64,000 nucleotides of DNA from contig JAIOOU010000016.1 of NCBI GenBank assembly GCA_021414245.1, positions 1-64,000 of the forward strand, read 5' to 3'. Positions 52,897 to 62,664 of the stretch are shown piece after piece (position 1 is the first letter of the stretch; each line of letters opens with the position of its first letter). The notes beneath the pieces were generated by a model. It was not told the DNA's origin and ran no database searches. It saw only the letters and a list, made by a program, of their open reading frames with translations. This DNA is from Chloroflexota bacterium. Lineage in GTDB: Bacteria; Chloroflexota; Anaerolineae; Anaerolineales; Villigracilaceae. Position numbers and translations under genes: made by a program.

Positions 52897-52970
52897 GTGT
52901 CAAAATTATACACGATTTGCACGTGCCGCATGATAGAATCACTCCATCTCTTTTTGAAAGGATTTTTTCC

Positions 52971-53945
52971 ATGTCAGACATAAAGGCATTTGGCGAGCGG
53001 TTGATCGGCAATCTTGAAAAGGTGATCGTCGGCAAACGACAATCGATCGAGTTGATTGTGATCGGTTTGTTATGTCAGGGACATGTGTTGATCGAGGACG
53101 TTCCCGGGGTCGGCAAGACCATGCTGGCCCGCAGTCTGGCCAAATCCCTGGATTGTGACTTCAACCGAATCCAATTTACCCCTGACATGCTTCCCAGTGA
53201 TGTGACCGGGGTGTCCATTTATAACCAGCAAAAGAACAAGTTTGAATTCCGCCCCGGCCCTGTGATCGGGCAGATCATTCTTGCAGATGAGATCAACCGC
53301 GCTACTCCAAAAACTCAAGCTGCCTTGCTGGAAGCCATGGAGGAGCGCCAGGTCACTGTGGATGGGGTGACTCACATGTTGTCCCGGCCTTTCATGGTGC
53401 TGGCAACCCAGAACCCCATTGAATATGAGGGCACCTTTCCATTGCCGGAGGCGCAGCTCGACCGCTTTCTGCTTCGATTGAGATTGGGATATCCTTCGAT
53501 GTCTGATGAGATACAGGTGCTGGACGATCAGCAGATCCACCATCCCCTGGAGAGCTTGAAATCGGTGATCACGCTCAAAGAGATATTGCAGGCAATGGAT
53601 GCCGTCAAGCAGATCTTTGTCTCCCCGGTGGTTAAGCGTTACATTGTTGAGTTGACCACCCGCACAAGGCAAAGCGCGGACGTCTATCTTGGCGCCAGCC
53701 CGCGCGGCAGTCTTTCCCTTGCCAGAGCAAGCCAGGCCAAAGCTGCCATGCTCGGCCGGGACTATGTCCTGCCGGACGATGTTCAGGCGCTGGCCGCGGC
53801 CGTTCTTGCTCATCGTATTATTGTCAGCCCGGCCGCCAGATTGCGCGATTTAAGCTCCGACCGGATCGTGCAGGAAATTGTGCATGCCACCCCTGTGCCG
53901 GGCGGTGAATTCGCATCCGAGCCGGTCAAGAAGAAAGTCAAATGA
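52971..53945 (+). CDS. MoxR family AAA+ ATPase
   Basis: 324 residues. AAA_3 core with Walker A DVPGVGKTMLA near residue 43, Walker B ILADEINRATPKTQ near 105, sensor 1 in VLATQNPIEYEGTFPLPEAQLDRF near 143 and the C-terminal lid domain with YLGASPRGSLSLARA near 240. MoxR ATPases act as chaperones for metal insertion or complex assembly, usually with a DUF58 partner, which is the next gene here (ATGA overlap). ATG 52971 follows AAAGGATTTTTTCC; an in-frame reading from 52803 crosses the tRNA-Arg gene and is rejected. Confidence 0.93.
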   Translation: MSDIKAFGERLIGNLEKVIVGKRQSIELIVIGLLCQGHVLIEDVPGVGKTMLARSLAKSLDCDFNRIQFTPDMLPSDVTGVSIYNQQKNKFEFRPGPVIGQIILADEINRATPKTQAALLEAMEERQVTVDGVTHMLSRPFMVLATQNPIEYEGTFPLPEAQLDRFLLRLRLGYPSMSDEIQVLDDQQIHHPLESLKSVITLKEILQAMDAVKQIFVSPVVKRYIVELTTRTRQSADVYLGASPRGSLSLARASQAKAAMLGRDYVLPDDVQALAAAVLAHRIIVSPAARLRDLSSDRIVQEIVHATPVPGGEFASEPVKKKVK

Positions 53946-55255
53946 GATCCGGGCGGATTCTCGTCGCCCTTTTGCTGGTAGTGGGTTTGACCGGGGCTAT
54001 TTTTTCCGGAGCCGCGATCTATTCCCGTTTTATTTACCTGGCCGTCCTGCTGGGACTTGGCGGTTGGGCATGGATCCAATGGGTCGGGAACGGGCTGCGG
54101 CTGGCGCGGACCGCCCGCGTGCAGCGCGCCAATGTGGGCGATATCTTTGAAGAGACTTACGAGATTCAGAATGGCAGCCGCCTGTTTGCGCCCTGGATCG
54201 AGATCTACAATCAATCCACTGTTCCTTTTGCTTCCGGTTCCCGCATGATCACCTTTGTCACCGGCCGTCAAAGGCGTACGTATATTGCCCGTACCTGGCT
54301 TACCCGGCGCGGTGGATTTTCGCTTGGCCCCACCCGTATCACAACCGGCGACCCTTTTGGTTTGTTCCGCTTAAGCAAGCAGGTCGCCTCTGCTCAGACC
54401 CTGGTTGTGCTTCCCATGCTTGTTGAAATCAAATCGTTCATCTTCCCTCCAGGCCTGCTGCCAGGCGGACAGGTGATTCGAAGAAAATCATCAGACATCA
54501 CCCCGCATGCCGCAGGCGTGCGCGAATATGTGCATGGGGATGCAATGAAGCGCATTCACTGGCCCACCAGCATCCGGCGCAATCAATTAATGGTCAAGGA
54601 ATTCGAGCAGGATCCGCAGGCTGAAATCTGGTTGTATCTTGATTCCCAGAAGATGGTGCATTTTGAGAAACATCATCAATCCGATGAGATCGCAGTTGAA
54701 TCCATGTTGTTTGGAAAGCGGCCGAAATTTCAACTCCCGCCGTCCACACTTGAATATTCGATCAGCATCACCGCTTCCCTGGCCCGTTATTTTATCGGAC
54801 AGCGCCGGGCGGTGGGTTATGTCAGCGCCGGGCAGGCCTTCACGGTTCATCCCGCGGAACGCAGCGAACGGCAGGAAGCCAAGATCCTTGAAACCCTGGC
54901 GTTCGTGGAGGCAAATGGAAGTCTTTCGCTGGCAGCTCTGATTGCCGCCCAGGCCTCGCAGCTTCCACAAGGCTCAAGTGCCATTCTGGTCACGCCTTCG
55001 ACCCGCCCTGACCTGTTATTCGCTGTGGACGATCTGCAGCGCCGTTATTTGCGGCCGGTGGTGATCCTGTTGGAGGCGGAATCATTCGGTGGGGAGGGTG
55101 GAACCGATAAGCTGGCCCAGGCGCTGCGCGAACGGCATGTCCCGGTTTGTGTCATTGCCTGTGATGTCAATCTTTCCCAAGCCTTATCCGGACTCGCCTC
55201 AGACTTTACTTCAAAGGATATTCGAACATGGCAGAACCCCGTATTGTCACGATAG
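53942..55255 (+). CDS. DUF58 domain protein
   Basis: 437 residues. Two N-terminal helices (about 8-50) anchor it in the membrane. The DUF58 core contains GDPFGLFRLSK near 145, the signature VREYVHGDAMKRIHWPTSIRRNQLMVKEFEQ near 200 and LDSQKMVH near 238, with a vWA-like remainder. It is the classic partner of MoxR ATPases, though the client is unknown and no vWA or transglutaminase gene follows. It overlaps both neighbours (4 bases upstream, 28 downstream). Confidence 0.9.
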   Translation: MRSGRILVALLLVVGLTGAIFSGAAIYSRFIYLAVLLGLGGWAWIQWVGNGLRLARTARVQRANVGDIFEETYEIQNGSRLFAPWIEIYNQSTVPFASGSRMITFVTGRQRRTYIARTWLTRRGGFSLGPTRITTGDPFGLFRLSKQVASAQTLVVLPMLVEIKSFIFPPGLLPGGQVIRRKSSDITPHAAGVREYVHGDAMKRIHWPTSIRRNQLMVKEFEQDPQAEIWLYLDSQKMVHFEKHHQSDEIAVESMLFGKRPKFQLPPSTLEYSISITASLARYFIGQRRAVGYVSAGQAFTVHPAERSERQEAKILETLAFVEANGSLSLAALIAAQASQLPQGSSAILVTPSTRPDLLFAVDDLQRRYLRPVVILLEAESFGGEGGTDKLAQALRERHVPVCVIACDVNLSQALSGLASDFTSKDIRTWQNPVLSR

Positions 55256-56136
55256 ATCTTAATTTTCAGAATAAAACGCAAGCCATTGCGTCTTATTTGA
55301 TTCGACTCGCCGACGCTGCGGTATTGATCGAAAGCGGACCAGGCTCGACTCTGGCCGCCCTGGAAGCTGGCCTGGCCAAAGAGGGATTATCTCTCCGTGA
55401 CATTACCCATGTTTTGCTTACCCATATCCATCTTGACCATGCAGGGGCCGCCGGTTGGTTTTCGCGGCAGGGTGCACAGATCTTCGTTCACCCCAACGGC
55501 GCAGCGCACATGCTAAACCCGGAAAAACTGATCGCCAGTGCAACCCGCATTTATGGGGACCGGATGCAAACGCTGTGGGGGGAGTTCCTGCCGGTTGAAC
55601 AGGACCGGCTCTCCGTCCCGAATGACGCGGAGGAAATCGCCATTGGAAATTTGCGCTTTCTGCCTGTCAATACGCCGGGCCACGCGGAGCATCATTATTC
55701 CTATTTGTTGGAAGACACGTGTTTTAGCGGAGATGTGGGCGGTGTGCGGATTCCCGGCTTCCCTTATTTGCGGGCGCCCATGCCTCCCCCGGAATTACAC
55801 TTTGCCAGGTGGCATGAAAGCATCCGGCGGCTGCGTGCATTAAAGTTTGTCCGGATCGCGCCGACCCATTTCGGGATCTTTGATGACCCGGCCTGGCAGC
55901 TGGATGAGCTTGAAAGGTCCCTGAATTCGGCCGAAGAATGGCTGGAGAAGATCATGCCCGCAGGCCCAACTGCGGATGAGCTTCGCGAAAAATTCACGGC
56001 CTGGATGCAGGCGCAGGCGGATGAACAAAAACTTAGCGACGAAGCGGTCGAGGCGTATGCATTGGCGAACCCGTTGGGCATGGGTGCGGATGGCTTGATG
56101 CGTTATTGGAGCAAAGTGAAAATGGCGGGCAAATAA
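55228..56136 (+). CDS. MBL-fold metallo-hydrolase
   Basis: 302 residues. The zinc signature THIHLDH lies near residues 67-73, with further ligands in NTPGHAEHHYS near 152, GDVGG near 170 and a late His in IAPTHFGIF near 213. A C-terminal helical extension (about 225-302) is common in a group of uncharacterised bacterial MBL proteins. The substrate, perhaps a thioester or phosphodiester, cannot be deduced. It starts inside the end of the DUF58 gene (28-base overlap), indicating coupling. Confidence 0.88.
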   Translation: MAEPRIVTIDLNFQNKTQAIASYLIRLADAAVLIESGPGSTLAALEAGLAKEGLSLRDITHVLLTHIHLDHAGAAGWFSRQGAQIFVHPNGAAHMLNPEKLIASATRIYGDRMQTLWGEFLPVEQDRLSVPNDAEEIAIGNLRFLPVNTPGHAEHHYSYLLEDTCFSGDVGGVRIPGFPYLRAPMPPPELHFARWHESIRRLRALKFVRIAPTHFGIFDDPAWQLDELERSLNSAEEWLEKIMPAGPTADELREKFTAWMQAQADEQKLSDEAVEAYALANPLGMGADGLMRYWSKVKMAGK

Positions 56137-56222
56137 CTCGACAAATGTCACGATCTTTCCGTGATGCATGAGACCTGCCAAAATCATACAATAAAGATAT
56201 ACTTTTACCCCAAGGAGCCCTT

Positions 56223-57149
56223 ATGAAGGATTTTCTCGCAATTTCAGATTACTCGTCCGAAGAAATTCAGGACCTGCTCGATGTGGCGGTCAAACTGAAA
56301 AAAGAGCATTTCAAAAAAGGCAACAAGCCCATTTTTAAGGGCAAAGTCCTGGGCATGATCTTCCAGAAACCGAGCCTGCGCACACGCATCTCCTTTGACA
56401 TGGCCATGCGCCATTGCGGCGGGGATGCCTTGTACCTTTCGCCTAACGAGATCGGCCTGGGGAAACGCGAATCGATCGCGGATGTGGCCCGGGTCCTTTC
56501 CGGATATGTGGATGCCCTGATGGCGCGCGTCTTTTCACATGATCATGTGTTGGAGCTGGCTAAATGGGCGGATATTCCCGTGATCAACGGGTTGAGCGAT
56601 TACAACCATCCCTGTCAGGGCTTGGCGGATGCGTTGACCATTCAGGAAAAATTTGGCAAAAAATCCAGGGGACTGAACGTTTGTTATGTGGGTGATGGAA
56701 ATAACGTGACTGTTTCCCTGATGCATGTTTCGGTTCTGTTGGGCTGGAATGTGACCGTTGCCACTCCTGAAGGGTATGATGTCAATCCAAAGGCTGTTGA
56801 GGTCGCCGAAAAGATGGCGAAGAAGACGAAAAGTAAATTGACTTTCATGCGCGATCCGCACGCAGCGGTCAAAGGCGCGCACGTGATCTACACCGATACC
56901 TGGACTTCCATGGGACAGGAGGAGGAAACCGCCCAGCGCGAAAAGATCTTCCCCCCCTATCAAGTCAATGCAAGACTGGTTTCCGAGGCGGACAAGGATG
57001 TGATCGTCATGCACTGCCTTCCGGCGCATCGCAACCAGGAATTAACCGATGATGTGGCCGACGGGCCTCATTCCGTGATCTTCCCGCAGGCGCACAACCG
57101 CCTGCATGCCCAGAAAGCGGTTTTGGCCCGTTTGTTTGGCGCGGCGTAA
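56223..57149 (+). CDS. argF: Ornithine carbamoyltransferase
   Basis: 308 residues, full length. The carbamoyl-phosphate loop is in [16 protein letters not shown] near residue 46; MARVFSH near 101, [18 protein letters not shown] near 121 (HPCQ), DTWTSMGQE near 222 and HCLPAHR near 263 are the ornithine-binding and domain-closure motifs of OTCases. It forms citrulline from ornithine and carbamoyl phosphate, in arginine synthesis or, in reverse, catabolism. The ornithine aminotransferase gene follows by 27 bases. CCAAGGAGCCCTT is the ribosome site. Confidence 0.95.
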   Translation: MKDFLAISDYSSEEIQDLLDVAVKLKKEHFKKGNKPIFKGKVLGMIFQKPSLRTRISFDMAMRHCGGDALYLSPNEIGLGKRESIADVARVLSGYVDALMARVFSHDHVLELAKWADIPVINGLSDYNHPCQGLADALTIQEKFGKKSRGLNVCYVGDGNNVTVSLMHVSVLLGWNVTVATPEGYDVNPKAVEVAEKMAKKTKSKLTFMRDPHAAVKGAHVIYTDTWTSMGQEEETAQREKIFPPYQVNARLVSEADKDVIVMHCLPAHRNQELTDDVADGPHSVIFPQAHNRLHAQKAVLARLFGAA

Positions 57150-57176
57150 ATTTATCAAATCCGAAAAGGTGAACTG

Positions 57177-58379
57177 ATGAAGACACAAGACTTTATAAAT
57201 ATGGAAGAGCAGTACGGTGCGCACAACTATCATCCGCTTGACGTGGTGATCAAAAGGGCGGAGGGGGTCTGGGTATACGATGTGGACGGAAAAAAATACC
57301 TGGATTGTCTAAGCGCTTATTCCGCGGTCAACCAGGGACATGTTCACCCGCAGATTCTTCAGGCATTGCTTGACCAGGCGAAGCGTGTGACCCTGACTTC
57401 GCGCGCTTTCCGCAACGATCAACTGCCGCTCCTGTACAAGGAGTTGTCGGAGATGACCGGATATGAAATGTCTCTGCCGATGAACTCGGGCGCGGAGGCG
57501 GTTGAAACGGCTGTCAAGCTGGCCCGCAAGTGGGCTTATCAGATCAAAAAAGTGCCCCGCCATCAGGCTGAGATCATCGTTGCCGCCGGGAATTTCCATG
57601 GCCGTACGGTCACCATTGTTTCATTCTCCACCGAACCTTCCTATCGCGATGACTTCGGTCCCTTCACCCCCGGTTTTGTGACTGTGAAGTACGGTGATGC
57701 CGGCGCAATCGAAAAGGCGATCACCGCGGATACTGCGGCTGTTTTGCTTGAACCCATCCAGGGGGAAGCCGGTGTGATCATTCCGCCGAATGGGTACCTG
57801 AAAAAAGTTTCCGAGATTTGTAAAAAGAATAATGTGCTCTTCATGGCGGACGAAATCCAAACGGGTCTCGCCCGGACCGGGAAGCTGTTTGCCTCCCAAC
57901 ATGAAGATGTACGCCCCGATGTGGTGATCATCGGCAAGGCCCTCGCCGGCGGCTTCTATCCGGTCTCGGCAGTGTTGGCGGATAAACCCATTCTGGGGCT
58001 GTTCACGCCCGGTGAGCACGGCTCTACCTTTGGCGGAAATCCGCTGGCTGCCGCTGTATCCCGCGCAGCGCTTAAGGTCATCCGCGAAGAAAAACTGGCG
58101 GAGCGCTCCGCGCAGTTGGGCGAATATTTTGTGGAGCAATTAAGCGAGATCACGAGCCCGCATGTCAAGGAAGTCCGTGGACGAGGCCTCTTGATTGGAG
58201 TTGAACTTAAACCCGAGGCGAAGGGCGCCCGCCGTTTTTGCGAGGCCTTGCAGAAGAAAGGCATCCTCGCCAAAGAGACTCACGACAATGTCATTCGGTT
58301 TGCGCCGCCGCTGGTGATTGACAGGCAGACCATTGATTGGGCGCTTCCTTCCATTCGCGAAGTCCTCAATATGCAGTAA
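57177..58379 (+). CDS. rocD: Ornithine aminotransferase
   Basis: A 400-residue class III PLP enzyme with RocD hallmarks: [18 protein letters not shown] near residue 13, [15 protein letters not shown] near 42, [12 protein letters not shown] near 71, [17 protein letters not shown] near 102, the PLP Asp in [14 protein letters not shown] near 223 and Schiff-base Lys 254 in IIGKALAGG. It moves the delta-amino group of ornithine to 2-oxoglutarate, giving glutamate semialdehyde and glutamate. Next to argF it places ornithine at a branch point between arginine and proline/glutamate metabolism. Followed by a terminator-like hairpin. Confidence 0.93.
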   Translation: MKTQDFINMEEQYGAHNYHPLDVVIKRAEGVWVYDVDGKKYLDCLSAYSAVNQGHVHPQILQALLDQAKRVTLTSRAFRNDQLPLLYKELSEMTGYEMSLPMNSGAEAVETAVKLARKWAYQIKKVPRHQAEIIVAAGNFHGRTVTIVSFSTEPSYRDDFGPFTPGFVTVKYGDAGAIEKAITADTAAVLLEPIQGEAGVIIPPNGYLKKVSEICKKNNVLFMADEIQTGLARTGKLFASQHEDVRPDVVIIGKALAGGFYPVSAVLADKPILGLFTPGEHGSTFGGNPLAAAVSRAALKVIREEKLAERSAQLGEYFVEQLSEITSPHVKEVRGRGLLIGVELKPEAKGARRFCEALQKKGILAKETHDNVIRFAPPLVIDRQTIDWALPSIREVLNMQ

Positions 58380-58385
58380 ATTTTG

Positions 58386-58418
58386 AACCCTAAAGTTCTT
58401 CAAGGCTTTAGGGTTTTT
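58386..58418 (+). terminator. Terminator between rocD and ald
   Basis: AACCCTAAAG (58386-58395) pairs with CTTTAGGGTT (58406-58415), then T-rich TTTT. The ald ribosome site GGAGGT begins four bases later, so termination may be partial and the two genes may be differentially expressed. Confidence 0.8.
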
Positions 58419-58431
58419 TATGGAGGTCATA

Positions 58432-59517
58432 ATGTACATAGGAATTCCCAAGGAAATCAGGCCTTTTGAATATCGGGTTGGCCTTTCCCCGGCCGGGGTG
58501 GAGATCCTCTCCCAGAACGGCCACCAGGTTTTCGTCGAGCATGAAGCGGGCGTGGGGGCGGGTTTCAGCGATCAGGAGTATGAGCGTGTTGGCGCGCGAA
58601 TCGCTTTTTCGGCTCAGGAAGTCTTCGGCCGGGCCGATCTGTTGCTGAAGGTTGCCCGTCCCATCAAGCACGAGATGGAATTGTTGAAGGAGGGGTCGAT
58701 CCTGGCCGGACTTTTGCACCTCGCTTCAAGTTCGCAGGACCAGATCGATATCTTGCTCGAGAAAAACGTTACTGCGCTTGCGTATGAGCAGATCACGGAT
58801 GCAACCGGCGGGCTTTCCGTGTTGCGCCCGTTCAGTTTGATGTGTGGTCCATTGGTCGCGGAAATTGCGGCCCGTTTGCTGCAGAATAACTGGGGCGGCA
58901 AGGGAATTCTATTGAGCGGACTGCCCGGCGTGCCGCCGGCTGAAGTGGTCATCATTGGCGGCGGGGTGGTGGGCATGTCCACAGCGCAATCCTTGCTGGG
59001 TGCCGGCGCACATGTGACCGTGATTGACAAGAACTTAAACGCTCTTGAAAAGGTCAACGAACGTTTCCCGAATGTCGTTACCATGATGTCGACAAAACGC
59101 AACATTGAGCGGGTGACCGCTTTTGCCGATGTGGTGGTGGGCGCTGTCCTTGTCAGTGGACAGCGGGCGCCGATCGTTGTGACCCGTGAAATGGTGCGCG
59201 CCATGAAACCGCGTTCGATTATTATCGACGTAAGCATTGACCAGGGCGGTTGTGTCGAGACTTCGCGCCCAACCACGCACGAGCATCCAACCTATATAGA
59301 TGAAGGCGCGGTGCATTATTGCGTACCGAATATCCCGGGTGTGGTGGCCCGGACCGCAAGCCATTTGTTTTTGAACGCCGCCATACCGTATATTTTGGAG
59401 GTGGCGAACAAAGGTATTGAAGAGGCGATGAAGGAAAATCCATCCATAGAAGCCGCAATTAACACGCATGACGGGAAAATGTTAAACCTTGTACGGTTGA
59501 ATGCGCAGGAGAAATAG
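58432..59517 (+). CDS. ald: Alanine dehydrogenase
   Basis: 361 residues, normal family length. It has MYIGIPKEI at the start, RVGLSPAGVEIL near 14, VEHEAGVGAGFSD near 34, LLLKVARPIKHE near 70 with the pyruvate-binding Lys, and the NAD loop VIIGGGVVGMSTAQSLLGAGAHVTVID near 173. MIIDVSIDQGGCVETSRPTTH-type sequence near 262 is diagnostic. It interconverts alanine and pyruvate with NAD+, releasing ammonia, and so recycles amino groups passed to pyruvate by the omega-aminotransferases upstream. ATG 58432 is preferred over 58420, which contains the ribosome site. Confidence 0.95.
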   Translation: MYIGIPKEIRPFEYRVGLSPAGVEILSQNGHQVFVEHEAGVGAGFSDQEYERVGARIAFSAQEVFGRADLLLKVARPIKHEMELLKEGSILAGLLHLASSSQDQIDILLEKNVTALAYEQITDATGGLSVLRPFSLMCGPLVAEIAARLLQNNWGGKGILLSGLPGVPPAEVVIIGGGVVGMSTAQSLLGAGAHVTVIDKNLNALEKVNERFPNVVTMMSTKRNIERVTAFADVVVGAVLVSGQRAPIVVTREMVRAMKPRSIIIDVSIDQGGCVETSRPTTHEHPTYIDEGAVHYCVPNIPGVVARTASHLFLNAAIPYILEVANKGIEEAMKENPSIEAAINTHDGKMLNLVRLNAQEK

Positions 59518-59520
59518 AAA

Positions 59521-60834
59521 ATGGCAACCGTAACGAGTATTTATCAATCGAGAGTAACAACCGCCCAGGAGGCGATCCGGACGGTTAAATCAGGGAACCG
59601 GGTATTTCTTACTGGAAATGTATCTGTTCCGCAAAAATTACTGGCGGCCCTGGTGGATTACGCCCCGCAGCTGAAGGATGTTGAGATTTGTCAGGCATTG
59701 ACTGTGGGTTCCGCGGATTATGTCGGCCCTGAAATGGAAGGCCACTTGAGGGTGAATTCGATGTTTATCAGTGCCAACATCCGCAAGGCGGTTCAGGAAG
59801 GGCGCGCCGATTTTACGCCGGTGTTATTATCCGAATTTCCGCTGTTATTTAAGCATGGTGTTCTGCCCTTGGACGTTGCGATGATCCATGTCTCCGTCCC
59901 TGACGAACACGGGTTTTGCAGTCTGGGGGTGGAGGTGGGTCTGACCAAGACCGCAGCGGAATCTGCCAGGGTGATCATTGCGGAAGTCAATGAACAGATG
60001 CCGCGCACGCTGGGGGATTCGTTCATCCATGTCAGCAAGCTGACCCATATCGTGCCTGTCAATTATCCGATCCCCGAGCATAAAATGACGGCAGAGGGGA
60101 GCTCCGAGGTGGTGGAAAAGATCGCCGGCCATGTGGCTTCCCTTATTCCCGACGGTGCCACCATGCAGCTGGGTATCGGTTCAATCCCCGATGCGGTCCT
60201 GAAATTTTTGTCCGATAAAAAGGATCTTGGCATTCATACCGAATTATTCTCGGATGGCGTGATTGACCTGTTTAATGCCGGTGTGATCACCAACGGGCGC
60301 AAATCCCTTCATCCCGGCAAGATCGTGGCCGGCTTTATTTTGGGGACCAAGAGATTGTACGACTGGGTGCACGACAATCCCATGATCGAAATGCATCCCA
60401 CCGAGTATGTGAATGATCCTTTTGTGATCGCGCAGAATGACCGCATGGTTGCGGTAAACTCGGCGATCGAAGTGGACCTTACGGGTCAGGTTTGCGGCGA
60501 CAGCATTGGCCCAAAGCTTTATAGCGGCGTCGGGGGCCAGCTGGACTTTGTCTACGGTTCCTCACGTTCCAAGGGTGGCGTGCCGATTATTGCCCTTCCC
60601 AGTGTCGCCACCTTGCGGGACGGGATGCGGTTAAGCAAGGTTGTGGGAATGCTAAAACAGGGCGCGGGTGTGATCACCAGCCGGAATCACGTCCGCTATG
60701 TGGTCACCGAGCATGGTGTGGCCGATCTGTATGGCAAGACCATTCGTCAGCGCGCGCAGTCCCTGATCAATGTGGCTGACCCGCAATTCAGGGAGGAATT
60801 GACAAGACAGGCGCGGGAATTGCATTACATTTAG
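59521..60834 (+). CDS. Acetyl-CoA hydrolase/4-hydroxybutyrate CoA-transferase family
   Basis: 437 residues. The two-domain CoA-transferase fold is evident: RVFLTGNVSVPQKLLAALV near residue 27, the LQLGIGSIPDAVL-type MQLGIGSIPDAVLKFL near 215 and the catalytic Glu in GIHTELFSDGVIDL near 239. GVGGQLDFVYGSSRSKGG near 338 and VTEHGVADLYGKTIRQRA near 396 match the Cat1/AbfT/acetate CoA-transferase group. It probably exchanges CoA between acetyl-CoA and 4-hydroxybutyrate, butyrate or a similar acid. Three bases separate it from ald, so it is co-transcribed with it. Precise acid specificity cannot be read. Confidence 0.88.
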   Translation: MATVTSIYQSRVTTAQEAIRTVKSGNRVFLTGNVSVPQKLLAALVDYAPQLKDVEICQALTVGSADYVGPEMEGHLRVNSMFISANIRKAVQEGRADFTPVLLSEFPLLFKHGVLPLDVAMIHVSVPDEHGFCSLGVEVGLTKTAAESARVIIAEVNEQMPRTLGDSFIHVSKLTHIVPVNYPIPEHKMTAEGSSEVVEKIAGHVASLIPDGATMQLGIGSIPDAVLKFLSDKKDLGIHTELFSDGVIDLFNAGVITNGRKSLHPGKIVAGFILGTKRLYDWVHDNPMIEMHPTEYVNDPFVIAQNDRMVAVNSAIEVDLTGQVCGDSIGPKLYSGVGGQLDFVYGSSRSKGGVPIIALPSVATLRDGMRLSKVVGMLKQGAGVITSRNHVRYVVTEHGVADLYGKTIRQRAQSLINVADPQFREELTRQARELHYI

Positions 60835-60853
60835 GGCGTTTCAGGCAAGAACC

Positions 60854-60897
60854 AACTGCCGCCGGGTGAAATTGCGTAACCTTGCGGCAGTTTTTTT
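60854..60897 (+). terminator. Rho-independent terminator
   Basis: AACTGCCGC (60854-60862) pairs with GCGGCAGTT (60884-60892), followed by a run of T to 60897. It ends the ald/CoA-transferase transcript. Confidence 0.85.
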
Positions 60898-60903
60898 GTT
60901 AAC

Positions 60904-60953
60904 AGTACGATAACTTCTTCCACACTTGACAGCAGACAATTTCGTACTATTAT
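60904..60953 (+). promoter_or_regulatory. Promoter with inverted repeat (pyruvate kinase)
   Basis: TTGACA (60926-60931) and TATTAT (60948-60953, 16-base spacer) are flanked and overlapped by the perfect 7-base inverted repeat AGTACGA (60904-60910) and TCGTACT (60942-60948). The arms bracket the -35, a possible repressor site. The leader to the start codon is about 110 bases. Confidence 0.6.
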
Positions 60954-61070
60954 TCATGGCCGGTATAAAATGGGGTGCTTCAAAACAAATTTATCCGGCA
61001 GAATAATGTCGCTGCAATTGAAGCTGGTTATATTGTTTATTATTGCACGGAAGGATGAAAAGAGAATCAT

Positions 61071-62558
61071 ATGAGAAGAGCAAAGATTGTTGCGACCATT
61101 GGCCCGGCTTCCGAATCTGCGCAGGCGCTTGAAGCGCTGGCAAAAGCCGGCATGAATGTTGCGCGTTTGAATTTTTCACACGGCACCCATGAGCAGCATG
61201 AGGCAAAAGTCGCCACCATTCGTGCCGTCTCCAAAAAACTGAACATGCCGATCGGCATCCTGCAAGACCTGCAGGGACCCAAGATCCGGGTTGGCAAACT
61301 GTCTGTTCCGCTTCAGTTGTCGGTGGGTGAACAGGTTTGTTTGTATGCCACGCAGGATGAAGCCCCCAAAACGGATAACCAGCTTCTGCCTGTGGATTTT
61401 CGTGAACTGTTCGATTCAGTCCAGACCGGCGACAGGCTCCTGCTTGACGACGGACGTCTGGCTCTTGAAGTGCTCTCCGCACAGGGAAGGGTTGTGCATG
61501 CAAAGGTGCTGGTGGGCGGCTCCCTGTCCTCGCATAAGGGTATTAATCTCCCGGGCGTGAAGCTGCGCATTGCGGGGTTTACTGAAAAGGATAAGGCCGA
61601 CCTTGCCTTTGGCATATCTCAAGGAGTGGATGCGGTTGCCATTTCCTTTGTGCGCAGTGCGGAGGATGTAAAGGCAGTCCGCGCCGCCATGGTGGAATAT
61701 TCTCAGGGTAAGCGCGTTCCCTTGTTGATCGCAAAACTTGAAAAGCCCGAGGCCATGGATGAGCTGGAGGCCATTCTCGATGTGGTCGACGGAGTGATGG
61801 TGGCTCGCGGCGATTTGGGCGTGGAATTGCCCCCGGAACGCGTGCCTTCCCTGCAGAAGCACATTATTCGCTCGGCTAATGCCAGGGCAAAGCTTGTGAT
61901 CACAGCCACGCAAATGCTCGAGTCCATGATCCAGAATCCGCTGCCCACACGCGCAGAGGCCTCGGACGTGGCCAACGCGATTTTTGACGGTACGGACGCT
62001 GTCATGCTTTCCGCGGAGACCGCCTCGGGTGAATATCCAAGCGAGGCGGTTGCCATGATGTCCCGCATTGTGCTCGAGGCGGAGTCTCATTTCCTGGAGT
62101 GGGGCAGTCGTCAGGATGGAAAAGCAGGGCTGGGTGAAAGTGATGCGGCTTCCATGGCACGGGCAGCGAATGCCCTGGCGAAGGATCCGGAAGTCCGCGC
62201 AGTATCCGTCTTTACCATGCAGGGCCGGTCCGCCTGGTTAATGTCCAAGGCAAGACCTTCCAAACGGATCCTTGCATTTACCCCGGATTCCGAGACCTTT
62301 AACCAACTTGCGTTCCTGTGGGGTGTGCAGCCATATCTTTCAAAATTTGCGGTGAGCATGGACGAAATGCTCGCGGATGTGGATGCCGTGCTGTTGAACT
62401 CCGGAATAAAGTCGGGTCAACAGGTTGTGCTCATCTGCGGATACCCGGTTGGGGCTCAGCGCCCGCCAAACATGGCCTTGCTGCATACGGTCGGCAGTGA
62501 CGCGACGGTTAATCTGGCCCGCAAGCTGGCCGAAGAGAATGTAAAGAAGTCCAAATAG
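61071..62558 (+). CDS. pyk: Pyruvate kinase
   Basis: 495 residues. It begins RRAKIVATIGPAS and has NVARLNFSHGTHEQH near residue 25, LQDLQGPKIRVG near 64, the B domain from about 72 to 160, LLIAKLEKPEAMDELEAIL near 214, MVARGDLGVELPPERV near 244, VITATQMLESMIQNPLPTRAEASDVANAIFDGTDAVMLSAET near 275-316 and a C-terminal regulatory domain. It makes pyruvate and ATP from phosphoenolpyruvate and ADP. It has its own promoter and terminator. Confidence 0.97.
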   Translation: MRRAKIVATIGPASESAQALEALAKAGMNVARLNFSHGTHEQHEAKVATIRAVSKKLNMPIGILQDLQGPKIRVGKLSVPLQLSVGEQVCLYATQDEAPKTDNQLLPVDFRELFDSVQTGDRLLLDDGRLALEVLSAQGRVVHAKVLVGGSLSSHKGINLPGVKLRIAGFTEKDKADLAFGISQGVDAVAISFVRSAEDVKAVRAAMVEYSQGKRVPLLIAKLEKPEAMDELEAILDVVDGVMVARGDLGVELPPERVPSLQKHIIRSANARAKLVITATQMLESMIQNPLPTRAEASDVANAIFDGTDAVMLSAETASGEYPSEAVAMMSRIVLEAESHFLEWGSRQDGKAGLGESDAASMARAANALAKDPEVRAVSVFTMQGRSAWLMSKARPSKRILAFTPDSETFNQLAFLWGVQPYLSKFAVSMDEMLADVDAVLLNSGIKSGQQVVLICGYPVGAQRPPNMALLHTVGSDATVNLARKLAEENVKKSK

Positions 62559-62598
62559 ACATAAAACAGCACCGGGTAATCCCGGTGCTGTTTTATGT
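62559..62598. terminator. Perfect 18-bp stem terminator
   Basis: ACATAAAACAGCACCGGG (62559-62576), loop TAAT, and its exact complement (62581-62598). T- and A-runs on both sides let it work for pyk and the convergent EamA gene. Confidence 0.9.
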
Positions 62599-62664
62599 GG
62601 AGCGCATCCTTCCTGACGGTTGCCTGATCCAGCTTCGAAGAGGCACGCACACTGCATTCATCCG

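Noticed and set aside
52803..52970. MoxR reading frame starting upstream at 52803
   Set aside because: It would translate the antisense of the tRNA-Arg gene; ATG 52971 has a ribosome site and matches family length.
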